Part shown: positions 47,917-59,380 of the stretch, piece after piece
Numbering within the stretch: the stretch's first letter is position 1
How the letters are laid out: each line of letters starts with the position of its first letter
Source of the DNA: Tragulus kanchil
Lineage: Eukaryota; Chordata; Mammalia; Artiodactyla; Tragulidae
Assembly (NCBI GenBank): GCA_022376925.1
Contig: JAIOJX010000032.1
Location: forward strand, 198,024,939 to 198,088,938
Length of the DNA: 64,000 nt
Direction of reading: 5' to 3'
Position numbers and translations under genes: made by a program
The notes under the pieces: generated by a model
What the model was told of the DNA's origin: nothing
Database searches by the model: none
What the model saw: the letters and a program-made list of their open reading frames with translations, nothing else

Positions 47917-49794
47917 ATGCAGTAATTTCATTCTTGCAAGAGAAAGTAGGACATCATTACAGAGGAGCAGATATTGGGCCAAGAACTTGGGGAGAAAAAG
48001 GGAAAAGTAGTTCCAGATGGAAAAATTGAGGAATACAGAAAAAGAATAGACTAGGGGCAGAGTAGGCATAGGGTTTGTGAGCCTTCCTCAAAGTTATATC
48101 TTATATCTAATTAGCTATAACATTTATAATAACTTCTGCTGCAAGTAATAGAATATTTAATTAAAAGTACCTTAATTACAAAATGTGTGTATCATTGAAT
48201 AAGAATTATGGTGGTGAATTTCAGGATTCATTCAGTATTAAAAGAATGTTTTCATTGAAGGGTTTTACCTTTCCATCCTTCCATCCTTAGGGTGATGGCT
48301 TTTGTCTTTAGGTCTTTCCTCTCGTGTTCATAGATTGATTTTTGCAGCTCAAGGTATTATAACCTCACTCCATAGCATTTAAATGCAGGACGAGAGTATC
48401 TATTTTGATGATATCTCTTTTTATATCAGCTCTGAAAATATTTTTCAGAAATCCCCCTCAGAGTTGAATCCTGTTTCACATTGGCTAGAACTAGCTCAGA
48501 TGTCCACTCCTACATAATCAGTGGCAAATTAAAAGAAAAATGATATTACCATGATTGGTTTAGCACAATAATGGTATAAGGAAAGTCTTACCTTCTATAA
48601 ACACCCTCCTTCTTCTAGATAAGGATAAAATTTCAGGGTTCTCTTTATGGGCGCATGTTTGAACATCCTGTTCCTATGGTGAAGACAAGATTAAGAGACA
48701 GAACCATACTATATATAGGCATGTAAAGGTTCTGTTCAGACATCAGGTACATCTGGTTTGCCCAGATTTCATTGGCCCAATCAAGGTGCATGGCCAAGGC
48801 CCAATTAAATAAATAAGGAAGAGTATTCTATCTTCAAGGATCATGACACATGTAAGAAACAAACAAATATTTAAGAACAAATAATATAATAAGAACAAAT
48901 AATATTAGCTTCTACAAGTTATAAAACATGTAAGACACATAAAATATTTAGTGCATCTGGCACAGAGTATGCATATAATGTTCATAATTGCATGATATAA
49001 TGTTTATAATTATATAATAATATCAATAATAATGATAGTGGTTAAATTATACAGAAACACAGATAATGCAGTAATTTCATTCTTGCAAGAGAAAGTAGGA
49101 CATCATTACAGAGGAGCAGATATTGGGCCAAGAACTTGGGGAGAAAAAGGGAAAAGTAGTTCCAGATGGAAAAATTGAGGAATACAGAAAAAGAATAGAC
49201 TAGGGGCAGAGTAGGCATAGGGTTTGTGAGCCTTCCTCAAAGTTATATCTTATATCTAATTAGCTATAACATTTATAATAACTTCTGCTGCAAGTAATAG
49301 AATATTTAATTAAAAGTACCTTAATTACAAAATGTGTGTATCATTGAATAAGAATTATGGTGGTGAATTTCAGGATTCATTCAGTATTAAAAGAATGTTT
49401 TCATTGAAGGGTTTTACCTTTCCATCCTTCCATCCTTAGGGTGATGGCTTTTGTCTTTAGGTCTTTCCTCTCGTGTTCATAGATTGATTTTTGCAGCTCA
49501 AGGTATTATAACCTCACTCCATAGCATTTAAATGCAGGACGAGAGTATCTATTTTGATGATATCTCTCTTTTTATATCAGCTCTGAAAATATTTTTCAGA
49601 AATCCCCTTCAGAGTTGAATCCTGTTTCACATTGGCTAGAACTAGCTCAGATGTCCACTCCTACATAATCAGTGGCAAATTAAAAGAAAAATGATATTAC
49701 CATGATTGGTTTAGCACAATAATGGTATAAGGAAAGTCTTACCTTCTATAAACACCCTCCTTCTTCTAGATAAGGATAAAATCAGGGTTCTCTT
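47497..49794. repeat. Tandem duplication 18 (shift 1149 bp)
   Basis: Copy A is 47497-48645, copy B 48646-49794. Copies differ by 'atttcaggg' against 'atcaggg' at the ends and by a CT insertion in 'atctctcttttt' (about 49562). Inside is AT-rich sequence of no named family. Confidence 0.93.
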
Positions 49795-49982
49795 AGCAAG
49801 CAAGGAACAGCTCTTAGGCCTTCATTGATATCTCCCATGCACAGATATGAGCTTTGTGTTTTCTATTCAGTATTGTGAGTGAATATCTCAGTGAATATCC
49901 TCCTTACTTTAACAATTTAGATGAATTATATCTTGAATTAATTCTGGCATTAAATTACATTGAGAAATGAAAAAAATTAGTC
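49795..49982. other. Unassigned spacer between duplications 18 and 19
   Basis: No repeat or coding signal recognised. Confidence 0.5.
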
Positions 49983-50304
49983 ATTGAATTGTGAGGTCAA
50001 TAGATTTTTTGCAGACTATCTGGAGGGATTGGTAGCACAGAGAGGCAGAACAGGGTCCAGGGTTTTGTGTGACCACCTCCTTTGCCTTCAAAGCTTTTCA
50101 GAAGTTTGGCAATTGTATGATCTGATTTATATGAAACACTGAGATAGACTTTACTGGGAAAATTTTATTACCTGTCCTTTTTCCTAATAAGCACATTCAA
50201 TAGATTTCTTTTCTTATTATTTTTTTCTTTTCTCTGTTGATATATTGTGTCAAGCTTCATCAATATTGACAACTTTCTTGATCAACAGGATGCAATAACA
50301 AATA

Positions 50305-50585
50305 TTTTTTTCTCATGGTTCTAGAGGTTGGGTAGTCCAAAATTAAGATGCCAATAGATTGTCTGTCAACAGCCTACTTCCTTAGAGATGGCTGCCTTGT
50401 TGCTCTGTGCTCTTGGTGTATTATAAGTGTATCAATCCCATTATGGCACCCCTCACCATGACCTTATCTAAACCTAATTGTTTCCCAAAGTTCCCACCAC
50501 CAAAAATACCACATTGAGGATTAGACCTCAAAATACAAATTTATTGGGGATTGGGGGGAGCATAAGCATTTATTTCATAGCAATA
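50305..50585 (-). mobile_element. MLT1-like (ERVL-MaLR) LTR fragment (antisense), first copy
   Basis: 'tctcatggttctagaggttg', 'ggtagtccaaaattaagatg', 'cctcaccatgaccttatcta' and 'ttgaggattagacctcaaaa' follow an antisense MaLR-type LTR. It is a solo fragment without internal genes. Family name is a judgement from remembered consensus. Confidence 0.55.
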
Positions 50586-51444
50586 CACAATAATCTCTTT
50601 TTTAAAAAACAAAATCTCCTTAATTTTGTATAAAACTAAAGGACAAAGAGCTCAACAGTATCCCCCCTTGAAATGTACTCATCTTTGTGCCATTAGAGAC
50701 CAGTTTAAACATCTGATCAATTTGTAGCTTTCTTGAGTGGAATGCTGATTTCTGAGGGTGACTGCAGGGGAAAAGTAAATGCTGACAAGATGGCATGAGT
50801 CAACACATACACGCACACTGAAGATTTAAAAAATGTGAGAGCTTAATTTATTCCCATGAGAAAAAGGAAGTTTCTGGAGCAAAAGGTAAAAATTCATCTA
50901 TTTTCCTCTCAATCCACATGCTAATATATTCAGACAGCATGGTTCTGTGACTCACTGGGCTAACCTCCTGTTTACAACATATTTCCATGCCCACACATTT
51001 TTATTTCTCATGACTTTCTTTTTCTCATATGCTTGAGTCAATTATGTTAGCTATTCATCAGTGTATTAGACAAGTCTCCCACTTTATCCCTCAGTGTCTT
51101 ACATTATAGGCTTTGCTAACCTCCCTGATATTACAATTGAATTGTGAGGTCAATAGATTTTTGCAGACTATCTGGAGGATTGGTAGCACAGAGAGGCAGA
51201 ACAGGGTTTTGTGTGACCACCTCCTTTGCCTTCAAAGCTTTTCAGAAGTTTGGCAATTGTATGATCTGATTTATATGAAACACTGAGATAGACTTTACTG
51301 GGAAAATTTTATTACCTGTCCTTTTTCCTAATAAGCACATTCAATAGATTTCTTTTCTTATTATTTTTTTCTTTTCTCTGTTGATATATTGTGTCAAGCT
51401 TCATCAATATTGACAACTTTCTTGATCAACAGGATGCAATAACA

Positions 51445-51725
51445 AATATTTTTTTCTCATGGTTCTAGAGGTTGGGTAGTCCAAAATTAAGATGCCAATA
51501 GATTGTCTGTCAACAGCCTACTTCCTTAGAGATGGCTGCCTTGTTGCTCTGTGCTCTTGGTGTATTATAAGTGTATCAATCCCATTATGGCACCCCTCAC
51601 CATGACCTTATCTAAACCTAATTGTTTCCCAAAGTTCCCACCACCAAAAATACCACATTGAGGATTAGACCTCAAAATACAAATTTATTGGGGATTGGGG
51701 GGAGCATAAGCATTTATTTCATAGC
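51445..51725 (-). mobile_element. MLT1-like LTR fragment (antisense), second copy
   Basis: Duplicate of 50305-50585 carried by tandem duplication 19. Confidence 0.55.
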
Positions 51726-52764
51726 AATACACAATAATCTCTTTTTTAAAAAACAAAATCTCCTTAATTTTGTATAAAACTAAAGGACAAAGAGCTCAAC
51801 AGTATCCCCCCTTGAAATGTACTCATCTTTGTGCCATTAGAGACCAGTTTAAACATCTGATCAATTTGTAGCTTTCTTGAGTGGAATGCTGATTTCTGAG
51901 GGTGACTGCAGGGAACAGTAAATGCTGACAAGATGGCATGAGTCAACACATACACGCACACTGAAGATTTAAAAAATGTGAGAGCTTAATTTATTCCCAT
52001 GAGAAAAAGGAAGTTTCTGGAGCAAAAGGTAAAAATTCATCTATTTTCCTCTCAATCCACATGCTAATATATTCAGACAGCATGGTTCTGTGACTCACTG
52101 GGCTAACCTCCCTGTTTACAACATATTTCCATGCCCACACATTTTTATTTCTCATGACTTTCTTTTTCTCATATGCTTGAGTCAATTATGTTAGCTATTC
52201 ATCAGTGTATTAGACAAGTCTCTCCCACTTTATCCCTCAGTGTCTTACATTATAGGCTTTTTGCTGCCCCATCCCTACTCCCTGATAGAATTTAAATCAC
52301 AAAATGGAGCAAAAAGAAGAAATCAGGATGCATGGAGTTCATCAGAAAGATTAATCATGAGAAATAGTATTAAAAAATAAGAAAACAATGAGGAAAAACA
52401 GGCTAAAAATGGCTGCTTTAGTGGATGGACCCCTTGAGGAAAAAGACTTCACAGAGAAGGAGGAACAAGGGTTTAGTCAACACAGTTGACATTTAAAGGG
52501 CAGGTCCTGCTTTTCCCAGTTTGATTGGTAATTTTAACTTTTAAACATTGAAAAGATAAAGGTTTCTCTTAAATATTTATGTCAGGATTTATGGCCTATC
52601 TCTTGATCTTTCCTGCTGAAAATAATTAACAAAAGAATGGGCACAACAATGTTTAGATTCATTTCAGCAACTTAAAAGCATGTTCCCACTATATTAAAAA
52701 GTATTATGGACAAAGCATGTTTAAGATGATGGAAGTCCCTCTAGGAGCAGAGACCTCCCAAGAA

Positions 52765-52935
52765 TCAAGCACGATCCTAAACTTTCATTTGGTATGTCAT
52801 GTAGTCTTTCCAACAATCCTGAAAGGTGTGCATAATGCTCGTTTTATATACAAATGAATCTAACCTCACAGAGTTCAAGTAATTGACCCTGTGTGTTCAA
52901 ATGAGGAAGCAGGACTTGAGGCCATTTCTCTCTCA
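52765..52935 (-). mobile_element. MIR SINE (antisense), first copy
   Basis: 'gtcatgtagtctttccaaca', 'atcctgaaaggtgtgcataa', 'cgttttatatacaaatgaat' and 'ctcacagagttcaagtaatt' are in antisense MIR order. Confidence 0.75.
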
Positions 52936-53905
52936 CTGCGAAACTTGTCTGCGTCATTCTCTATTATGTTTTTAAAGAACTGTGTATCTTATTAATGGCT
53001 GATAATCTGATAAACCCAGAAGCAGTCTTAAAAGATTGTTGAGTGGATTTTAGATCCTGCCAATCATGATGTTTTTGGAGGTGGTGCTTTGAGGGTGTAC
53101 CTTCCACCAGACTGCAGATGGGATCAGAGTCCACTTGTCCATGAGAAAAGGAAGTTTCTGGAGCAAAAGGTAAAAATTCATCTATTTTCCTCTCAATCCA
53201 CATGCTAATATATTCAGACAGCATGGTTCTGTGACTCACTGGGCTAACCTCCCTGTTTACAACATATTTCCATGCCCACACATTTTTATTTCTCATGACT
53301 TTCTTTTTCTCATATGCTTGAGTCAATTATGTTAGCTATTCATCAGTGTATTAGACAAGTCTCTCCCACTTTATCCCTCAGTGTCTTACATTATAGGCTT
53401 TTTGCTGCCCCATCCCTACTCCCTGATAGAATTTAAATCACAAAATGGAGCAAAAAAAGAAGAAATCAGGATGCATGGAGTTCATCAGAAAGATTAATCA
53501 TGAGAAATAGTATTAAAAAATAAGAAAACAATGAGGAAAAACAGGCTAAAAATGGCTGCTTTAGTGGATGGACCCCTTGAGGAAAAAGACTTCACAGAGA
53601 AGGAGGAACAAGGGTTTAGTCAACACAGTTGACATTTAAAGGGCAGGTCCTGCTTTTCCCAGTTTGATTGGTAATTTTAACTTTTAAACATTGAAAAGAT
53701 AAAGGTTTCTCTTAAATATTTATGTCAGGATTTATGGCCTATCTCTTGATCTTTCCTGCTGAAAATAATTAACAAAAGAATGGGCACAACAATGTTTAGA
53801 TTCATTTCAGCAACTTAAAAGCATGTTCCCACTATATTAAAAAGTATTATGGACAAAGCATGTTTAAGATGATGGAAGTCCCTCTAGGAGCAGAGACCTC
53901 CCAAG

Positions 53906-54076
53906 AATCAAGCACGATCCTAAACTTTCATTTGGTATGTCATGTAGTCTTTCCAACAATCCTGAAAGGTGTGCATAATGCTCGTTTTATATACAAATGA
54001 ATCTAACCTCACAGAGTTCAAGTAATTGACCCTGTGTGTTCAAATGAGGAAGCAGGACTTGAGGCCATTTCTCTCT
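53906..54076 (-). mobile_element. MIR SINE (antisense), second copy
   Basis: Duplicate of 52765-52935 carried by tandem duplication 20. Confidence 0.75.
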
Positions 54077-54445
54077 CACTGCGAAACTTGTCTGCGTCAT
54101 TCTCTATTATGTTTTTAAAGAACTGTGTATCTTATTAATGGCTGATAATCTGATAAACCCAGAAGCAGTCTTAAAAGATTGTTGAGTGGATTTTAGATCC
54201 TGCCAATCATGATGTTTTTGGAGGTGGTGCTTTGAGGGTGTACCTTCCACCAGACTGCAGATGGGATCAGAGTCCACTTGTCTGAGCTTTCCTACCCATT
54301 TAGAGACAGAAGCACAAAAAGTGGTCATGGAGCATCTGGCAAGCACAAACATTACATATTGCAGTGGGGATATGAAATAACATTTCTTTCCTTTGGATTT
54401 TTCACTTTAAAAGGCCAGTTTGTTTGTAAAAATGTTTCAAATAGG

Positions 54446-54666
54446 GGCACTTCCCTGGTGGTCCGATGATTAAGAATCTGTCTTGCACAGCAGGGGAAAT
54501 GGGTTTGATCCCTGGTAGGGGTACTAAAATCCCATGTACTACAGAACAACTAAGCCCATGCCATAACTAGAGTCCATGTTGCACCACAAAAGATCCTGCA
54601 TAACACAGCGAAAGTCCTATGTGTTGCAACTAAGACCTGACATGGCCAAACAAATAAATATTTTTT
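54446..54666 (+). mobile_element. CHR-1-type SINE (sense)
   Basis: Head 'cacttccctggtggtccgat', box region 'gggtttgatccctggtaggg', body 'gttgcaactaagacctgaca' and an A/T-rich tail. Its left flank 'taaaaatgttt' and right flank 'taaaaatgctt' may be a decayed target-site duplication. Confidence 0.88.
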
Positions 54667-54684
54667 AAAAATGCTTACATATGG

Positions 54685-54940
54685 GGCTTCCCTGGTAGTC
54701 CAGGACACTGCCTTGCAGTGCAAGGGGCGCCAATTTGGTCCCTGGCCTGGGAAGATCCCACATGCCACAGAGCGGCTGGCCCATGAGTACTGAGCTGGAG
54801 CTCTGGAGTGCGTGTACCCAGAGCTGGTGCTCTGCCACAAGAGAGGTCAGTGTGATGGAAGACCCAACAGGCCAAAGAACAAAAAAGATAAGTGAATGAA
54901 CGATCAATAGAAGTGGCAAAGAAAAAAAAAAAGAATAATA
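54685..54940 (+). mobile_element. CHR-2-type SINE (sense) with 18-bp target-site duplication
   Basis: Head 'ggcttccctggtagtccagg', body 'ccacatgccacagagcggct' and A-rich tail. The direct repeat 'aaaaatgcttacatatgg' / 'aaaaatggttacatatgg' (one mismatch) is at 54667-54684 and 54941-54958. It sits directly after the tail of the SINE at 54446-54666. Confidence 0.92.
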
Positions 54941-55009
54941 AAAAATGGTTACATATGGATATATGCATTTTTTTTTCTTAGAAACACCCTAAATTGCAAA
55001 TTCTTTCTT

Positions 55010-55240
55010 AACAATAATAATAGACATAACTTATATAACACTTACTCTATCTAGGTACTGTTGCAAGTGCTTTATGGATAGTAGTTCATTTAATACTCAC
55101 AACTCTATGCTGATCACATCCCCATTTTATAGATGAGAAAATAGGCTCAGCGTCCTGAGCCCAGGGTTATACACCTAATATGGTAAAGCCAGATTTGGAA
55201 CCTAGGCAAGCAGGTTCTACCACCATATACTGCCTTAGAT
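55010..55240 (-). mobile_element. MIR SINE (antisense), near full length
   Basis: 'acttactctatctaggtact', 'gtagttcatttaatactcac', 'ccccattttatagatgagaa' and 'ttggaacctaggcaagcagg' run through the whole antisense MIR, including the tRNA-derived end at the right. Confidence 0.88.
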
Positions 55241-55511
55241 TAGTGTTTTTCTAAAAAAGCACTGATACTGATGGGCCTGATTTTAACAGGAGCAACAGCA
55301 CCATCTCAAATACCTTATTTAATCATAATTGTCCTTCTGGGAGATGATTCTGAGTTAAAAGGCAGACAGGTTTTCCTTTGCTAAACGCTGATATAAAAAT
55401 CACCATCACTTGAAAGACGGTCCTGTAGTTCCACATGGTAAAGAGAAAATCTATGTTATTCAGGAGATTGTCATCTTAAGTCTTTGAATTAAAAAAAAAA
55501 AAAAAGCCATT
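55241..55511. other. Unassigned sequence with poly-A run
   Basis: No family recognised with confidence. A run at about 55491-55505 precedes a CHR SINE. Confidence 0.5.
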
Positions 55512-55640
55512 AGGGGACTTCCCTGGTGATCCAGTGGTTAAGACTTGTGCTTCCAAAGCAGGGGTGCAGGTTCAATCCCCAGTCAGGGAAACTAAGATCC
55601 TGCACATCATGTGGCATAGACAAATAAGGCATCAGTATCA
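55512..55640 (+). mobile_element. CHR-type SINE, truncated (sense)
   Basis: 'ggggacttccctggtgatcc', 'agtggttaagacttgtgctt', 'aggttcaatccccagtcagg' and 'ctaagatcctgcacatcatg' are the head and first part of a CHR SINE. The rest is missing. Confidence 0.85.
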
Positions 55641-55814
55641 GTATCTGACTGAAGTCACTGAAGCCAAGCCAGGGGTGACCATGCCTTTCAGATTACAGTA
55701 ATAGGCTTGGACTAAGATTACAGATTTACTGTAAGTAGTAGGCAACTGATCCAATGTTCAGTCTTTTGTTCTACCACTTACTATTGGGATGACTATATTA
55801 ATTTAATTTTTCTA

Positions 55815-56345
55815 ATTTGTTTTAAACACAAGTCTTATGTAACTCTGCTGCTTAAAATCCTTCAGTCTCTTCTAATTGCTTGGTAAGTAAAATCTAAATT
55901 CTTCAACATGACCAACAAGGACATGTAAAATCTTGTTCTTGGCTACTTTTTCAGTCTCACAGGGCAATTCTTTCCAGTGCACTCACATCTCTGGCCTCAT
56001 TGGCCTTTTGTAAGTTTCTAACACTGCTAATAGGCTCTTTCCTTTGCTTGATGCATTATTTTCATTCCTGTCACCTGGCTATTTATCCTCCAGGACTTAG
56101 TCTAAATGATTCTGCCTTAGAAAAGGGACCCCCTTCCCTGAATTAAGTTTCCCCATCCTTTCCCTTTATGGCTCTTACTCCAACTTGCCATTAAACATTT
56201 ATTTGAATAATTATGTTTTAATATTTGTCTCTCCCTCTCTTGTTAGTTCTTTTAGGAATTTTGGTTCCCTATTGTTTATCTAGCATTTAGTACAGTACCT
56301 GGCAATACTAGATATTTCGTACACATTCATGAAATAATGAGTCAG
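55815..56345 (+). mobile_element. L2 LINE 3' end (sense)
   Basis: 'tgtaactctgctgcttaaaa', 'tccttcagtctcttctaatt', 'aaatctaaattcttcaacat', 'tggctatttatcctccagga', 'tcttgttagttcttttagga' and 'cagtacctggcaatactaga' follow the last ~500 bp of L2 up to its end. Confidence 0.82.
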
Positions 56346-57059
56346 TGCTTCATTTACAAAAAGGGGCTTTCTAAGGTTGCTGTGAAGATTAAATGATATT
56401 TATTCACAAACACTCACTTCCTGTCTAGCATAGTTCTAACATATTAGTAGATTCCAAATAAATAACTGTATTTTTTTGTCCTTTTCCCTTTGATAGTTGT
56501 GACTCCAGTTTGGGCTGTTTTTAATTTCTCATAAGCCATGGGTGAGGATGGTGAACAATGGCTGGTGGAGATGCCAGGTGTGGGAAAAGGGGTGATTCCA
56601 GGAAGGAGGAGGAGTAGAACTATAAGTAGAGAGACAGAATAGTGAAAGCAGAGTTCGAAGAAAAGGAATTGTCTTGACTGACTAAAACTCAGCGCTTATG
56701 TAAGAGAGTTATGGCAGAAATGTCTGGATAAAATAGTCTTGAATCAGATTCGGAGAGTCTTGTTAAGGAATTTAGAAGGGAGGTTGAGTCAGTGATACAG
56801 ATTTTGGAGTTATTTGCAAGCTTGCTTGGTTGTGCAGAAAATTCTAGTGGGATACTTCACTAGTAGCAAGAAAGAAAACAGAATATCACCACCAGTATGG
56901 ACCTGTTTATAGAATTGGCAATCGTTTCTTTTCCTTTGCTAATTCTTTTCTTCTTACACTTGAGTGTCAGTACTTCCGGACTATGATTTAGTATTATTTC
57001 CTCCTTATTCTGTTCTTTATTCCTTAGCATCTCATCTATTTCCCTGTTACAGTCATATG

Positions 57060-57272
57060 ACTGTGCTTTTTTATACTTATGAGTGTCAAATCTATATTCC
57101 AATTCAGAGCATTAGCTCCAGATCGCATCTAACCAATACTTTCCGGATTTCCCTAAGATATGTCAATCTTGATGTGTCTAAAATCCAATTCACTGTCCCC
57201 CACTAAACCCCTTCCTATATTGCCTATCTCTAAGATACAGCATCACATTGATAGATGACAGTAGATAGGTTA
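57060..57272 (+). mobile_element. L2 LINE fragment (sense), first copy
   Basis: 'gagtgtcaaatctatattcc', 'ccctaagatatgtcaatctt' and 'gatgtgtctaaaatccaatt' follow the late ORF2 part of L2. Confidence 0.6.
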
Positions 57273-57273
57273 C

Positions 57274-57411
57274 TGTGAACGATGTCGGATTCTCGATCTC
57301 CAAAGGAGAATAATTCACACTGGGATCAGAAAGACTTGGCTTTGGTCACTCAGAACTTCATGCAGGAAAAGTTTATCAATGAAAAAAGGATAGAGAAAGC
57401 TTCCAGCTAAA
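57274..57411 (-). mobile_element. Ruminant ERV LTR, partial copy from duplication 21
   Basis: First 138 bp of the LTR described at 58365-58872, cut at the join of duplication 21. Confidence 0.6.
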
Positions 57412-58150
57412 AAGGATAGAGAAATAATGAGTCAGTGCTTCATTTACAAAAAGGGGCTTTCTAAGGTTGCTGTGAAGATTAAATGATATTTATTCACAAA
57501 CACTCACTTCCTGTCTAGCATAGTTCTAACATATTAGTAGATTCCAAATAAATAACTGTATTTTTTTGTCCTTTTCCCTTTGATAGTTGTGACTCCAGTT
57601 TGGGCTGTTTTTAATTTCTCATAAGCCATGGGTGAGGATGGTGAACAATGGCTGGTGGAGATGCCAGGTGTGGGAAAAGGGGTGATTCCAGGAAGGAGGA
57701 GGAGTAGAACTATAAGTAGAGAGACAGAATAGTGAAAGCAGAGTTCGAAGAAAAGGAATTGTCTTGACTGACTAAAACTCAGCGCTTATGTAAGAGAGTT
57801 ATGGCAGAAATGTCTGGATAAAATAGTCTTGAATCAGATTCGGAGAGTCTTGTTAAGGAATTTAGAAGGGAGGTTGAGTCAGTGATACAGATTTTGGAGT
57901 TATTTGCAAGCTTGCTTGGTTGTGCAGAAAATTCTAGTGGGATACTTCACTAGTAGCAAGAAAGAAAACAGAATATCACCACCAGTATGGACCTGTTTAT
58001 AGAATTGGCAATCGTTTCTTTTTCCTTTGCTAATTCTTTTCTTCTTACACTTGAGTGTCAGTACTTCCGGACTATGATTTAGTATTATTTCCTCCTTATT
58101 CTGTTCTTTATTCCTTAGCATCTCATCTATTTCCCTGTTACAGTCATATG

Positions 58151-58364
58151 ACTGTGCTTTTTTATACTTATGAGTGTCAAATCTATATTCCAATTCAGAG
58201 CATTAGCTCCAGATCGCATCTAACCAATACTTTCCGGATTTCCCTAAGATATGTCAATCTTGATGTGTCTAAAATCCAATTCACTGTCCCCCACTAAACC
58301 CCTTCCTATATTGCCTATCTCTAAGATACAGCATCACATTGATAGATGACAGTAGATAGGTTAC
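58151..58364 (+). mobile_element. L2 LINE fragment (sense), second copy
   Basis: Duplicate of 57060-57272 carried by tandem duplication 21. It is continued on the far side of the LTR by 58873-59380. Confidence 0.6.
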
Positions 58365-58872
58365 TGTGAACGATGTCGGATTCTCGATCTCCAAAGGAGA
58401 ATAATTCACACTGGGATCAGAAAGACTTGGCTTTGGTCACTCAGAACTTCATGCAGGAAAAGTTTATCAATGAAAAAAGGATAGAGAAAGCTTCCAGCTA
58501 AAGGAACTGGGAATGGGATAGGAGGATACCCCCAGAGGCCAGTTCAGGCAAGGCGTTTTTGTATTTTCCAGTTGGTTATTAACAAGATCAAAAGAGTATC
58601 TTAAGGTTGTAAAGGCCTTGCTAGACGCACATCCCCAACATTAACATAAGATTAGCCAGACGATGGTCTCAGGGCTTCAGGGTTAGATGAAACATTCTAA
58701 TGGAAAGTAGTTTGTCTCCATAAGGTAATAAATGTAGTTTCATGCTAGATCTTTATCATGGTAAATATTTTAGGCTAGAAAATGTTTGTTCCTTTTTCCT
58801 CCTGCTTCTCATCCTCCTCCTACTTGGAAACCGCGGGTCTCTTATCAAATCGGCCTGTTTACCCCTTTCAGC
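58365..58872 (-). mobile_element. Solo LTR of a ruminant endogenous retrovirus (probable)
   Basis: About 508 bp bounded by TG at the left and CA at the right on the plus strand. It contains 'gaataattcacactgggatc', 'ggatagagaaagcttccagc', 'ttccagttggttattaacaa' and 'cattaacataagattagcca', a set I know from ruminant ERV LTRs. No gag, pol or env sequence is present, so it is a recombined solo LTR. No target-site duplication is evident. Orientation is inferred. Confidence 0.62.
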
Positions 58873-59380
58873 ATCAGCCATTCAGAAACCCAAGTCAGCA
58901 TCCTGGGATTCTATTCTTTCTTGCTCTCTTTCCCTCCTATGTGGAATCAACATCATATCTTGCAGATTTTCTCTTTTTAATCCTGACCCCTCTCTACTTC
59001 CTTCACTCTTCTCCATCCTCTTTGACACTGCAGTTAGTTCATGCTTGATGACTTCTCACCTAGCCAACAGTAATCATGTCCCAATAAGTCTCCTCATCTC
59101 TAGATGAGTGTTTTCTTTCACTGCTCTAAACAATTTTTATAAGATACAAATGTGTATTACTTCCTGGCTTAAAACTCCTGTTTCCCTCTGTCCATGGGAT
59201 GAAATCTAAGAAGTGTAGCATCTTTATTATGGCCTATGAGACCTACCTCTTCCCACGTGAGGTTATTCCAAACCCTCTTCAAGAAATCTGCTATCCTTGT
59301 ATATCACTCTGTTTTCAGTTCATACCTACTTCCTAGCACAATGCCAAATATGTAGCTGGTTTTAATTAATGTTTGTTGAA
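58873..59380 (+). mobile_element. L2 LINE continuation (sense) beyond the LTR
   Basis: 'attctattctttcttgctct', 'cttgatgacttctcacctag', 'aataagtctcctcatctcta', 'ctggcttaaaactcctgttt' and 'catgggatgaaatctaagaa' continue the L2 order from 58151-58364. A 121-residue open frame here (58742-59107) spans the LTR/L2 border and is not a gene. Confidence 0.65.

Larger units (their letters stand above)
49983..52286. repeat. Tandem duplication 19 (shift about 1141-1153 bp)
   Basis: Copy A is 49983-51118, copy B 51136-52286. The first ~100 bp of copy B is visibly deletion-rich relative to copy A: a shorter T run, 'ggagga' for 'ggaggga', and loss of 'tccaggg'. The shift settles to about 1140 bp afterwards. 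The copy A end is also corrupted around 51113-51130. Confidence 0.92.
51997..54282. repeat. Tandem duplication 20 (shift 1141 bp)
   Basis: Copy A is 51997-53139, copy B about 53140-54282. The first bases of copy B lack one A ('gagaaaagg' against 'gagaaaaagg'); an A-rich stretch is longer in copy B near 53453. With duplication 19, 50855-51118 / 51997-52260 / 53140-53400 are in triplicate. Confidence 0.93.
56331..58501. repeat. Tandem duplication 21 (shift 1090-1091 bp)
   Basis: Copy A is 56331-57411, copy B 57421-58501. The join 57412-57420 resembles neighbouring A/G-rich sequence. Copy B has one extra T near 58022. This is the last duplication; none is seen downstream. Confidence 0.93.

Noticed and set aside
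52964..53326. 120-residue minus-strand open frame
   Set aside because: It exists only because the join of duplication 20 fuses two halves; shorter versions at 51991-52185 and 54107-54352 show the parts.
267..58501. Satellite DNA or a CRISPR-like regular array
   Set aside because: Each unit is a different sequence in two copies only; there is no shared repeat, spacer pattern or leader.
267..58501. Tandem gene amplification or segmental duplication cluster
   Set aside because: Uniform ~1.1 kb size in unrelated sequence, error-rich joins and no genes inside argue against it.
58742..59107. 121-residue plus-strand open frame
   Set aside because: Spans the border of an LTR and an L2 fragment; composition and position do not support a gene.
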